Source: Apium graveolens (Eukaryota; Streptophyta; Magnoliopsida; Apiales; Apiaceae). Taken from it: DNA of 64,000 bases. Position numbers and translations under genes: made by a program. Below are positions 1 through 10,896 of this stretch, one piece after another (position 1 is the stretch's first letter; every line of letters begins with the position of its first letter). Below the pieces are notes generated by a model. It searched no databases, was not told where the DNA came from, and was given only the letters and a program-made list of their open reading frames with translations. Location of the stretch: positions 234,574,201-234,638,200 of the forward strand of contig NC_133649.1 in the NCBI RefSeq assembly GCF_009905375.1, written 5' to 3'.

Positions 1-1199
1 CCCTCAAAGAGTTTATATAAAGAGAATAATGAGTTTTTTTAATTATAATTAATATTAATCTGAAATCTCAATTTATTATTCAATTAAGTCACACTTATTT
101 AATTAATAACTTATTTCAGAATTAGTTTTAAGTAATTTCTCTATTTTATTCATTTAATTATTTAAGTCATACTTAATTAATATCATAAATAAAATAAATT
201 ACTTATTTAATTTAAATTCATAATTTAAATTATTTCTCCTTAAAACGTTCTTTGTGTGTGACCCTGTAGGTTATTATTACGTTGGCAATGATTTTAATAT
301 CTCATATTAAAATTATAAACAATGAGCGACATCTAGTAATACATCATTGTTACCCAAATAATAATAATTAAATCGGTGATTCGATTAAACCTTTCGTGAT
401 AATATATAATATAATATAATCCCTTTAACCACATATTATAGATTAAACTAGAGGCATGTAATGTGTCATCCTCATCATAGTGTAATCCGGATTTCCTTGA
501 TCAATGAGTAGACTATCGTATCAAATCAACATTTGAGTGTGACCACACATTTTATAGTCTAGCTCACACAAGAGACCAATAATATCACTCCTTAAATTAG
601 GAGGGTTAAATCCTTTCTAGATCATTCATATTTCTCATACGATTCATAATATACCCAAAATACACTTTTATCATTATCCGGTCAAAGGTAAATTTTAATA
701 TAATTAAAGTATATTAATTCTCGTACAAAAATATAATGATTTCAAGTCTAAGGACCATTATATTATTATCACAGTGAGAATTACTTATGACACAACAAAC
801 ATGTAGAATCTCACATTGGGTCTGTCCCGCACCATGTAAATTTACATCTGCCTATATTTTTGACTTTAGTATCACTATACCTATGATCATTGAGATGTGA
901 TTATCAGTCAACAAACACACCAGTCTTAATGCATTATTATTGTCCCTTAATAATAATACTCGACTAAGGACCTTTAGAAATATTGATACTATTCTCATAA
1001 TCTCATTTCTAAGTCACATACTTAGAGATATAGAATTCTCATCATATTCCAAGGATATTTATTAATCTAAGATTTATATCGCAGTAAATTAAGGCATAAT
1101 AAATTATAAACGGAATAATCGATAAAACATAAACATTAATAATCCAAATATTTTAAACTAAAACATTATAGTGTTGTCTTTAGGGCACAAATACTAACA
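1..1199 (-). mobile_element. LTR of a copia-like element, minus strand, cut by the window edge
   Basis: AT-rich non-coding DNA. Read on the minus strand it begins at 1199 with TGTTAGTATTTGTGCCC, a TG start that looks like the 5' end of a plant copia LTR. The right flank (from 1200) is copia reverse transcriptase sequence, so this LTR appears to sit inside an older copia element. The body of the element would lie to the left, outside the window. No coding sequence, PBS or PPT is visible. The family is inferred from the terminal sequence only, and no target duplication can be tested because the left end is missing. Confidence 0.6.
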
Positions 1200-1733
1200 A
1201 AGATAGCTTTTCTTCATGGTGACCTTGAAGAAGAGATTTATATGGATCAGACTGAGGGATTTATTGCTTCTGGTAAAGAAATGAAGTATGTAAGTAAGTC
1301 AAGTCCATCTATGGCCTAAAACAAACTCCTATAGACTGGCACAAAAAGTTTAATGAAACTGTTTTATCTTTCAAATTTTTAGTTAATGAAAGTGACAAGT
1401 GTGTCTACTATAAAGTTAGAGGTAGTGAAAGTATTGTGTTGTGCTTGTATATGGATGATATTTTGTTGTTTGGAACCAATATTAAGATTTTAATGAGACA
1501 AAAAGTTTCGTGAAAAGGCACTTTGAAATGGAGGACATGGGTGAAGGTAGTGTGATTCTTGGGATCAAGTTGACTCAATCAACTGATAGAATAACATTGT
1601 CACAATCTCATTATATAGAGAAATCTATACTTTAAAAGTACAGTTATTCAAATTGTAGAATCGCTAGTACACCGTTCGATCCTAATTTGGTATTGTTAAG
1701 AATAGTTTGGGGTTCCTGTGTCTTGGTTGAGGT
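1200..1733 (+). pseudogene. Ty1/copia reverse transcriptase fragment
   Basis: Conceptual translation across several frames gives copia RT motifs in order. KIAFLHGDLEEEIYMDQTEGF is at about 1200-1262, the catalytic YMDDILLFG motif is near 1448-1475, and ILGIKLTQSTDRITLSQSHY-like sequence is at about 1557-1617, followed by YSNCRIASTPFDPN. Stops and frameshifts separate these blocks, so the gene is dead. RNase H is absent and the fragment runs straight into an LTR start at 1734 with no purine tract before it. It is therefore probably a remnant of a different copia copy into which the downstream element inserted or recombined, not that element's own 3' end. Confidence 0.8.
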
Positions 1734-3429
1734 TGAAAGGAATATGTCCTAAGTCCAATCATGTATTAGGATTTAAGAATAACTTTTATGTAATCTGTTT
1801 TGATTTCATTGATATTAATAAAATACTTGTTTTGTTTTTATTATGGGCTCTATCTATTTAAGTGTTTAAATAAGATATACCATAGTTTAGAGTAAAGCTT
1901 TTATGGATTATGATGAGATAATAATAGTGAGACCTAAAAGATGATAACTCTAAACTTAAATAGTTCCTGGTCATAGGATTACTAACTGGTAATTAATAAT
2001 CCGCAAAGATCGGTACATACTATGCTTGCTTCATTATGAAGGATGTTTGTTCTCATAGACATTTGTGTGGTGACACTATAGCTAGTATGTAGGTGCTTAT
2101 TATAGAATAAGTTCACTGAACATGACTCGCACAGCTGAACAACTGATGGAGTTCACTCACGTGTCAGCAGTTGTTCACATAGTGATAGTTGTACAAGTAT
2201 CCTTAGACTTGAGGTCATCATAGTCATCTTGTGTACACTGAACTATGCTTTGGTTTAGTTCTTAATCTTCAGGGACAATTATTAGGGCTCTACTGGGTAT
2301 AGGAATTTGTACACGAAGATGGTGTATGATCAATAAAGGATCTACCCCTTCCAGTGAAGGAAGCGAATGTTCAAGGCTGATCCACTTATGCTAGTTCAGG
2401 AATCTCTAGCCAGAGTGAATGAAATTAGAAAGGAGTTTCTAATTTGCATAGAACTAAGCATAGTAAATGGTAAGAAAGTGATTAAACTAGATAGGCTTGA
2501 CACAAGATCCATGCCTTGTATTTAATCAGGACATTGTAGGGTAGAAGGAGTTTATTGTACGGTAACTATTCACTGAATAGGTTCTTGGTATTCTAAGCAG
2601 TGAATTCATATTATCCGGATAGTCGCGATATGCTGAGAAGTATCCCTCACGATGTAGAATAAATGTGATTAATTAATTAATCATATTTAATAAATTAGAG
2701 AATTTATATAAATAATGATAAAATAGTTTTATTATTATTTATTTCTACTACCGGCTTAATATTGATCCTACAGGGTCACACCATAAAAAGAGAATGATTG
2801 AATGGTGGAGGAATTAATTAATAATGGCTGATAATTATTTATTTATAAAATAAATAATTAATTGGCAAATTTAATAATTGATTAAATGAGATTTAATTGA
2901 TTATAAATTAATTAAGAAAAGTTCTTAATATTATTAATTAAGAAAAGTTCTTAATATTATTAATTAAGAATTTAATTTTTGGAAATTAAATCAAGAGAGA
3001 GAATTATTTCTAAAGTGTTTAGAAAAAGGATTAATAATTAAAAGGTGTTTTAATTATTAATGAGAATAATAAATGGGTTAATAATAATAATATTTTATGG
3101 GAAAATTTCAGCTAAAATTTTGCCTATAAATATACTATTATAAACCCTATTTTTAATCTTGACCAAAAACCCAAAAGTTTTTAGAAAACCAAATTCTCTC
3201 CACCTCCTCCTCCTCCTCCTCCTCCTTAGCATCGTTTTCTTGGTGGATACCGGTGGAGTGCTTCACGTTTGAGGAGCAGCTGCTAAGGATCTCCGATCAT
3301 TGCTTTTGGATCGCTATTAAATGTTAGTAATCGATCCATATGTTTTTACCACGATTTATATGCTTTTATTTGGATTTTGTATGTGTAAAAGTGTTTTACC
3401 ATGCCTCCGCTGCTGATTAAAATCCAACG
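1734..3429 (+). repeat. 5' LTR of the copia element
   Basis: It starts TGAAAGGAATATGTCC at 1734. The same start recurs at 8114 directly after a purine tract. It ends AAAATCCAACG at about 3429, followed immediately by a tRNA-Met primer site. The inverted LTR copy at 8270 begins TGTTGGATTTT, so the ancestral terminus was CA and this copy carries a terminal A to G change. The length is about 1.7 kb. It contains a direct duplication of roughly 28 bp near 2916-2965 (the TTAAGAAAAGTTCTTAATATT block occurs twice, and only once in the inverted copy) and a CTC microsatellite near 3200-3228. Confidence 0.85.
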
Positions 3430-3430
3430 T

Positions 3431-3442
3431 TGGTATCAGAGC
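3431..3442 (+). promoter_or_regulatory. Primer binding site, tRNA-iMet type
   Basis: TGGTATCAGAGC, complementary to the 3' end of plant initiator tRNA-Met, begins two bases after the LTR end. It is the standard minus-strand primer site of plant copia elements and fixes the LTR boundary and the plus-strand orientation. Confidence 0.9.
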
Positions 3443-3886
3443 ATAGGTTGTATGCATATAGATCTGTGGTAAAAATTTCAGAATTTTATGTGCTTGTATG
3501 AATTAATTATGATTTTTACAAGTTATATTATGGATTAATTTTGTCTGATGAGAAATCGTTTCTCAGAATAATTTTGAATGTTGATCTGGGTTCTACAAGT
3601 GTTGTAGATCGTCTGGGTATTTTTTTCATAATTTTATGATGTATAGATTTTTTATTATGAATTTTTGAAGTTCTTGCAATTAAATTCGTAATTAAATAAT
3701 TATATATATATATATGAGTTGTAAGTATGTATATATATTTGTACATCTGCTGCTTGTCTGTTGCTTGTACTGTTGATTGCACGGAAAAGAAGACACAAAA
3801 GTCAGGTACGGCGGCACGGAAATCCGTGCGAGAAAAGACGGCGGCTGTTTTGACAGGCTGAGAAACGCTGAAAAAAAAGGGTGTCG

Positions 3887-4019
3887 CGCATTCCGGGAAT
3901 GCGTTACACCCTGTGGCGCATTCTCGGAATGCGTTACACCTTTTAATGGCTTAAAAGGGTTGTAACGCATCACCGGAATGCGTTACAGGGCTTGTAACGC
4001 GTTCCTGTAATGCGTTACA
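3887..4019 (+). repeat. Four GC-rich palindromes in the copia leader
   Basis: Dyads in succession: CGCATTCC-G-GGAATGCG at 3887-3903; CGCATTC-TCG-GAATGCG at 3917-3933; TGTAACGCAT with ATGCGTTACA at 3961-3987; TGTAACGC with GCGTTACA at 3993-4019. They share the core AATGCGTTACA. The zone is markedly more GC-rich than its surroundings. Confidence 0.85.
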
Positions 4020-4606
4020 GCCCGTCTGTTATTTTTAAATTTGATTTCTGGGAGTTTCGTAACTCCGTTTTGGGCGTGCAATATATCGTTGGATTCGTTT
4101 TTCCGAGACGGATCTAATGGAGTGATCAAATTTTAGTTTATATAAAAGTTTTGAACTGTTTATATTTCCGAAAGTGTTTTAAAGTTGTTTTTAACTGTTT
4201 TAACTGCTTTTAAATGCTTCATGTGATACATAGAGATGTATAATGCTTAGACCAATATGCTAGATGATGTAACATGCCTACCTTGATGTTTATTCATGTT
4301 GATATATGTGATATATGCTTAGTTTATTATGCGATGATAGATTTAGGTGAACTTAAATGAACATAAGGCGTTTGTTAGACAACTTAGTATAGTGAAATTG
4401 TTTCATAACCTTAATAATAATATTATGAATACAATCATGAGATTCTTGTGTTTATGAAACACGTAATTGAATATGAATTTTCAATATGAGAGAAAGGATG
4501 ATTCTGTCAACAACAGATTTCTATCTGTAAGAAAGGGTTATTAAGTGACGCCTCTTGACAATGCTCCACCCGATCTGGGAATCATCTGATTATTGATTAT
4601 TGATTT

Positions 4607-5114
4607 GAAATATTTAATTTAAAAGGAAGAATCTCTTTATAATATGATTATTATTGTAACGTAATATAATCCCTCTAAAATTAAATAATATCAAGTAGTA
4701 ATTGGCCAATGACACAACGGGCTTGTGTCGGTCATAGCCTTCCAACATGATAGAAAAGTAGTTCTTATTTTTGAATCATTGTCGGTTCGTGCTACAGCCG
4801 AGGGCTTTGATTTCGAAATAAGAAATACTTGTCTATTACATAGAGATGTGTAAATTGAATTAGAATCTAAAGGTCGGTACGTGCCACAGCCGTGGGCCGT
4901 TGGAGACTGATTCAATTGTACGGAATGTTGGGTTAGACTTGACTTAGAATATTGAGTTTGTCGTGCCACAGCCGAGACTCAATTATTCAAGAGGATAAAG
5001 TTTGAATAGGGAATAACATAAGATGTAATTGACAAGAGTTGTCTGCCTATTGAACATTACATGGCGGTTCGTGCCACAGCCGGGGTTGTGTAATGGAATG
5101 TAGGATCCCTATTC
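4607..5114 (+). repeat. Hairpin series with conserved CGGTTCGTGCCACAGCCG tips
   Basis: The motif occurs at 4783-4800 (one change), 4875-4892 (one change), 4961-4974 (truncated to TCGTGCCACAGCCG) and 5065-5082 (full). Each copy lies between complementary arms of different sequence: 4756-4775 with 4812-4830; 4851-4860 with 4910-4920; 4938-4957 with 4977-4991 (imperfect); CATTACA 5055-5061 with TGTAATG 5089-5095, plus an outer GAATAGGGA 5004-5012 with TCCCTATTC 5106-5114. A further perfect hairpin, GACACAA/TTGTGTC, spans 4711-4729 just before the series, and a weaker AT-rich one spans about 4607-4693. Within each motif CGG can pair with CCG. The series ends about 170 bases before gag. Confidence 0.8.
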
Positions 5115-5285
5115 CACTAGCATTATGAATGCTTAATTTTTCACGTAGGGGGTTGAATAAATTAGATAAACTAGTGGGAGCCACTTATGAATAAAGACCC
5201 AATTCATATAGTGTTTTTAAAATGAAATTGAATATTTGCTAAGTGTTGTTATGTGTTTATCATTTACAGATTTACTTTGTACATC

Positions 5286-6569
5286 ATGTCTTCTGCACTA
5301 TCACTCAGGAGCATACTAGATGCTCACAAGTTGACTGGTCCTAATTATGCTGGTCCTAATTATGCTGACTGGCTTCGAAACTTGAGAATTGTTCTCAGGA
5401 TTGAGAAGCTGGAATACGTGATTGACTCACCTAAGCCTACTGAACCTGCTAGCGATGCGCATAATGATGAACATGTTGTGTATCGTAAGTGGATAGATGA
5501 TGCAAATGTTGCTCAATGCATCATGCTAGCTTCCATGAACATTGAGCTACAGAAGCAACATGAGCATATGGATGCTCACACTATCCTCATGCATCTACAA
5601 GAGTTGTATGATGTGGCAGGGAGGACAGCTCGATATGAGATATCGAAGGAGCTGTTCGGTTGTAGGATGTCTGAGGGATCATCTGTGAATGACCATGTAC
5701 TTAAGATGATCAATTTGATTGAACGTCTTGGGCAACTTGGTTTTGCCATGGATGGGGAGCTGAGCCAAGACTTGGTCTTGCAATCGCTTCCGAGTTCGTT
5801 CTCGCAGTTTGTTGTGAACTTTCACATGAATAAGTTGGATGTCAGCCTGCCTGAACTCCACAACATGTTAAAGACTGCGGAATCGAATTTTCCCCCTAAG
5901 AAGAGTTCTGTTCTTCTAATTGGTGAAGGTTCCAATCCTAAGAAAAGGAAGAGGAACTCTTCCAAGAAGAAGAAATTAGGTGAAGAAAAGCCGGTTCCAC
6001 CAAAAGCTGAAGACCCCAAGAGCAAAGTTGTTTGCTTTCACTGTAACAAGGTGGGGCACTGAAAGAGGAACTGCAAGGTTTACCTTGCAGAATTGAAGAA
6101 GAAGAAGGGTAGTGAGACTACCGCTTCTGATTCAGGTATGTTCATGATAGAAGTGAATATGTCATTAAATCAAATTTCTACTTGGGTATTAGATACCGCC
6201 TGTGGTTCTCATATCTGCAATTTATTGCAGGGACTAAGGAGAAGTAGGACTCTTAAAGAAGAGGAGGTGATTCTACTGATGGGAAATGGATCAAGAGTTG
6301 CTGCTGAAGATGTAGGATTATTTCATTTTCATATGCCTACGGGCAAGACTATTGTTTTAAATAATTGTTATTTTGTTCCCTCGATTGTGAGGAATATTAT
6401 TTCTATTCCCATGTTAGACTTGGCTGGATTTTCATTTATTATTGAGAATAATAAATATTATATTCTTAGAGATAATATTATTTATGGACGTGGTACTTTA
6501 AATAATGGTCTGTATAAATGTGACATAATTTACTTCAGATTGAACAAACTTATAAAAGAAAAGGGATGA
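5286..6569 (+). pseudogene. Copia gag-protease region with one in-frame stop
   Basis: The likely start is the ATG at 5286 (MSSALSLRSILDAHKLTGPNY), because the copia Gag homology begins there; an upstream in-frame ATG lies at 5253. Features in order: Gag N-terminus with KLTGPNYADWLRNLRIVL, interrupted by a 15-bp tandem duplication that gives GPNYAGPNYADW; the UBN2-like Gag core; a basic stretch KKRKRNSSKKKK; the zinc knuckle CFHCNKVGH-x-KRNC; the protease motif WVLDTACGSHIC; and a GAG-pre-integrase-like segment to 6569. The stop TGA at 6060-6062 lies inside the zinc knuckle where Trp (TGG) is usual, so one substitution broke an otherwise open frame. The element is young enough for gag to be nearly intact but is not autonomous. 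Confidence 0.9.
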
Positions 6570-8097
6570 TGAAAATCTCACTTCATTGTGGCACTGCAGT
6601 CTCCGTTTAGTAGACATGGAGAGAGGGCTGCAAATTTGCTAGGAATGGTACACACAGATGTATGTGGACCAATGTCTACGCAAGCCATGGGTGGATTTTC
6701 ATACTTCATTACTTTCATGGATAATAGATCTAGATTCGGATATGTGTTTGATGAAACACAAGTCTGAAGCCTTTGAAAAGTTCAAAGAATATAAGTATGA
6801 AGTGGAGAAACAACCAAACATAGTATTATAACTCTTCGATCAGATCGAGGTGGTGAATACTTTAATGGAGTGTTTCTAGATTATCTCAAAGTAAATGGTA
6901 TAGTCTCCCAGTGGACTCCTCCAGATTGGTATCTGAAAGGAGAAATCGAACTTTGTTAGATATAGTTCGGTCCATGATGAGCTATGCAAATCTTCCAGTA
7001 TTCCTATGGGGTTATGCATTGGAAACCTCAGCATATTTACTGAATAAGGTGCCTTCCAAAATCTGTTCCTCAAACTTCGTATGAGATATAGAAAGAAAGG
7101 AAACCGAGTCTTAAACACGTTAAGATTTGGGGATGTCCAGCTTATGTCAAATAAGTTGACCTAGATAAGCTGGAATATCGATCCGTAAAATGTAGTTTTG
7201 TGGGATATCCTAAAGAGACTTTAGGGTATTACTTTTACACCGATCATCGGGTATTTGTCTCCAGACATGCTACCTTCTTGGAAAAGGAGTTTATCCTTGA
7301 AGGAAACAGTGGGAGCAAAATTGAACTTGATGAAGTTCAAGAAGCACAAACTACTACGGATCAAGTGGAAACACATGTTCTGACTGAACAACCTTTTGTG
7401 GAACAGCCCATTCATAGAACAGGGAGAGTATCTCGCCAACCTGAGAGGTAATATGGCCTTGTCATTAAGAATGACAATGAGTTGTCGATCATTGATGATG
7501 ACGACCCTGTGACCTATAATGAGGCTATGAGTATTGTTGACTCAGAGAAATGGCATAGTGCCATGAAATTCGAAAAGGAATCTATGTATACGGTATACGA
7601 AAGAATGATTAGAGCAGATGGTAAGATGGAGACCTATAAGGCCAGGCTTATGGCAAAAGGATTCAAACAAAGGCAATAGATTGACTTTGATGAAACCTTT
7701 TACCTGTAGCCCTGTTAAAATCAGTTCGGATTTTGCTTGCGATTGCTGCTTACTACGACTATGAGATCTGGCAAATGGCCAGATGGTTTTCTTTCCAAGG
7801 GAAATGAAAACCTAGTGTGTAAGCTGCTGCGAACCATATGTGGTTTAAAGCAAGCTTCTCGTAGATGGAACATCCGTTTTAATGAGACAATCAAAGAGTT
7901 TGGTTTTATCAAAAACGTAGATGAACCATATGTCTACAAAAGGGTTAGTGGGAGCGCGGTAACATTTCTTGTATTGTATTGAAATAGAGTTGACACACAT
8001 AACAACATAGCAGACCCACTCACAAAGCTACTTTATGAAAGTCACTTTGATCGTCATAAAGACTAGATGGGTATTAGATACCAGAGTGATTGGCTTT
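6570..8097 (+). pseudogene. Copia pol remnant: integrase, partial RT, RNase H tail
   Basis: Integrase core pieces are GMVHTDVCGPMSTQAMGG and FSYFITFMDNRSRFGY (about 6645-6750) and LRSDRGGEYFNG (about 6836-6866). Then come KCSFVGYPKETLGYYFYTDHR at 7191-7250 and the RT N-terminal part (AMSIVDSEKWHSAMKFEKES, YKARLMAKGFKQRQ, ENLVCKLLRTICGLKQASRRW) to about 7980. After a stop near 7981 the sequence jumps to the element C-terminus, VDTHNNIADPLTKLLYE and MGIRYQSDWL. The RT catalytic YxDD block and nearly all of RNase H are therefore deleted. Multiple stops and frameshifts are present. The element cannot supply its own reverse transcription. Confidence 0.9.
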
Positions 8098-8102
8098 AGT
8101 AC

Positions 8103-8113
8103 AAGTGGGAGAT
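8103..8113 (+). promoter_or_regulatory. Polypurine tract of the copia element
   Basis: AAGTGGGAGAT directly precedes the LTR start TGAAAGG at 8114, the expected position for plus-strand priming. Confidence 0.8.
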
Positions 8114-8269
8114 TGAAAGGAATATGTCCTAAGTCCAATCATGTATTAGGATTTAGGAATAACTTTTATGTAATCTGTTTTGATTTCATTGATATTAATA
8201 AAAGACTTGTTTTGTTTTTATTACGGGCTCTATCTATTTAAGTGTTTAAATAAGATATACCATAGTTTA
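8114..8269 (+). repeat. 3' LTR of the copia element, first 156 bases only
   Basis: It matches the start of the 5' LTR at 1734-1889 almost base for base. At CATAGTTTA it stops abruptly and the next base begins the inverted terminus TGTTGGATTTT. The remainder of the LTR appears in reverse orientation downstream. Confidence 0.9.
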
Positions 8270-8895
8270 TGTTGGATTTTAAACGCAGCGGGGCATGGTA
8301 AAACACTTTTACACATATAAAATCCAAATAAAAGCATATAAATCGTGGTAAAAACATAGGGATCGATTACTAACCTTTAATATGCGATCCAAAAGCAACG
8401 TTCGGAGATCCTTAGCAGCTGCTCCTCAAACGTGAAGCACTCCACCGGTATACACCAAGAAAACGACGTTAAGGAGGAGGAGGAGGTGGAGAGAATTTGG
8501 TTTTCTAAAATTTTTGGGTTTTTTGGGTTCGAATGAAAATAGGGTCTATAATAGTATATTTATAGGCAAAATTTTCAGCTGAAATTTTCCCATAAATAAT
8601 ATTATTATTATCCCATTTATTATTCTCATTAATAATTAAAACACCTTTTAATTATTAATCCTTTTTCTAAACACTTTAGAAATAATTCTCTCTCTTGATT
8701 TAATTTCCAAAAATTAAATCCTTTAATTAATAATATTAAGAACTTTTCTTAATTAATTTATAATCAATTAAATCTCATTTAATCAATTATTAAATTTGCC
8801 AATTAATTATTTATTTCATAAATAAATAATTATTAGCCATTATTAATTAATTCCTCCACCATTAAATCATTCTCTTTTTATGGTGTGACCCTGTA
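8270..8895 (-). repeat. Inverted copia LTR, part 1 (LTR 3' end)
   Basis: It is the reverse complement of about 2760-3429 of the 5' LTR, starting exactly at the LTR terminus (TGTTGG). It includes the GGA-rich tract complementary to the CTC microsatellite. It is cut at 8895/8896 by the gypsy insertion and resumes at 22291. Confidence 0.9.
8891..8895. other. Target site duplication CTGTA, left
   Basis: CTGTA precedes the gypsy LTR at 8896 and recurs at 22291-22295 after the other LTR. The uninterrupted sequence, visible in the 5' LTR near 2770 on the opposite strand, has a single copy. Confidence 0.9.
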
Positions 8896-10863
8896 TGTAA
8901 CACCCCCAGATCCGGGGTCGGGGATCCGGGTCGTCACGAGTTCCACTTCCCTTAACAACACCCAATTTTATTAAACAATCAACTACTCTTTACTGTGACC
9001 CCACAATATACACACACACACCCCAAGTTATAGTCTCAGAGATGAATACTCAAAAAAATAACACAAGTCATTTTGTTCCACAATTATATGCCCATACGCC
9101 TTAAAAGGTTTTTTGAATAAATTTACATTTCTTTGCCATTATTACAATTCATAAATATACATAAATCTGGTACATCAGAAGTTGAAAGCCTAGCCTATTG
9201 GTAGTTCCTACCTCAGCTACGGCGGCATCAGTGCTTCTAGAAAACTGCGGAACGTCTCCTAACCTCTTGCGAATCGGGAGCTTGGTCCGGTTCATCTTGT
9301 CTATCTGATGTTGTGTGATGAAAGAAGAAAGCAAGGGTGAGCAGCAAGCCCACCAAAATAATATGCATAATGATTAATAGTATATGAGCCTTCTCTTAGT
9401 ACTCATGAAAGTCTTGGTCAAAAGAAATGAACCAAGTTTGATATCTTAATGCGATGAAGTCGCAAAATATTCAGTATATATACATATATACTTTTCAAAA
9501 TATTGGAAGTCCTCTTCCATACCTAATATACACAGAGTTCCAGTTTATAACTGCATAAAAATATTGTTGCAAGGTGATCTCATATATCTAACCTTGTCTC
9601 AATGTTTTTCTGAAAATCTTTGTCATGCATAAGATAATCATTTACTAGATATAAGTTTAAAAGATGAAGTTACAAGATACTCCAATATACTTATATCTTC
9701 TCCAAATACTACTTGAACTACCACCGTTCAAGTTATAATTAGTTCAAAAGTTCATCACATCGATGAGACTACAAGATAATACTTGAATAGATTCAATCTT
9801 TGAAATATTATTGAATGAAATAAAGTTACGAGATACTTTATTTAGTCCCGATATATATATATCCACATATATATCTCTTAAACATTTCCTGAAAATATCT
9901 GTCATGTAAAGTATGAACAGAGTTGTAATATCCAATGAATTTTGGAAAGGAAAAGAATTTTGGCATAAACCCGATATCTTGCTGATCAGGCAAAGATACC
10001 AATAAGTAACCTTTTCTACTAGTAGATGGATGAATCCCCCACCGGTCATCACCCTGGCCACATAAGGACCTTGTGCTGGACCGCCACCCGACCTCTTACG
10101 CGTTGATGGACTGCCACCCAGCCACTTGACCGTACCCCGGCCTGTCGCTTATGCCGACTCAATTAGATGGGCTTACTTCCCGAACATTGGGCAAGTAATC
10201 AATTCATTTATCAAAACAGCAACCTTGTTGCGAATATAAAATACACCATAGAGCCGGATCCCTCAGGTTTTGAGCGAGTATTTAAATCCCCTTAAAAGGA
10301 AGATCTTAAATATAAAAATGAGTTTTGGGATCCGCTCTAACTTTTAAAAATCATTTTGAATACTCGAAAATATTTTTAAGAATGTTTGGAGTAAAGCTGA
10401 TTTAATGAAATAAATCAGTCCCGATATATTAGAAAATATCTGAATATTATTATTTAAATAATATTCCCATAAAGAATAATCTTTATAAAAATAATTGAAG
10501 TAGAAGTATTAAAACTTATACTAGAAACGAGTATTAAATAACCAAAGATACACTTATATGAAAGTATTATCTTTATTTGAATAATCGAAAATAAGTTTGA
10601 TTATTGACACCTTATTCTTTAATAAAATAAAGAATATATTTCAGTAATAAGCGGAGTCATAATACCTCGAATGAATATTATAAATAATATTCACTAAATA
10701 AAATAAAGGAGTCATACATCCTCAAATGAATATTCAAATAATATTCAATTAATAAAATAAAAGGAGTCATAAGCCCTCGAATGAATATTCAAGATAATAT
10801 TCATTAATAAAATAAAGTTATCGAATAAACCTTATTCGATTAATAGTTTTGAAAACTATAACC

Positions 10864-10896
<33 letters not shown>

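Larger units (their letters stand above)
3443..5285 (+). other. Untranslated leader of the copia element
   Basis: About 1.84 kb lies between the primer site and the gag start, which is long for a copia leader. I see no recognisable protein. It holds two distinct structured zones, listed separately: GC-rich palindromes at 3887-4019, and a series of hairpins with a conserved tip motif at 4607-5114. The leader has many upstream ATGs, so scanning translation of gag would be inefficient. Internal initiation or splicing is possible but not shown. Confidence 0.75.

Noticed and set aside
3777..3965. ORF across the palindromes in the copia leader
   Set aside because: The frame is an accident of the GC-rich palindromes; no homology and it stops within the repeats.
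3887..5082. Regularly spaced repeats that could suggest a CRISPR-like array
   Set aside because: The context is a plant retrotransposon leader, spacers are not uniform, the repeats differ in type, and no cas genes exist.
9149..9334. Identical 61-residue minus-strand ORF at 9149-9334 and 18630-18815
   Set aside because: It is LTR sequence of gypsy-1; identity reflects recent insertion and not protein conservation.
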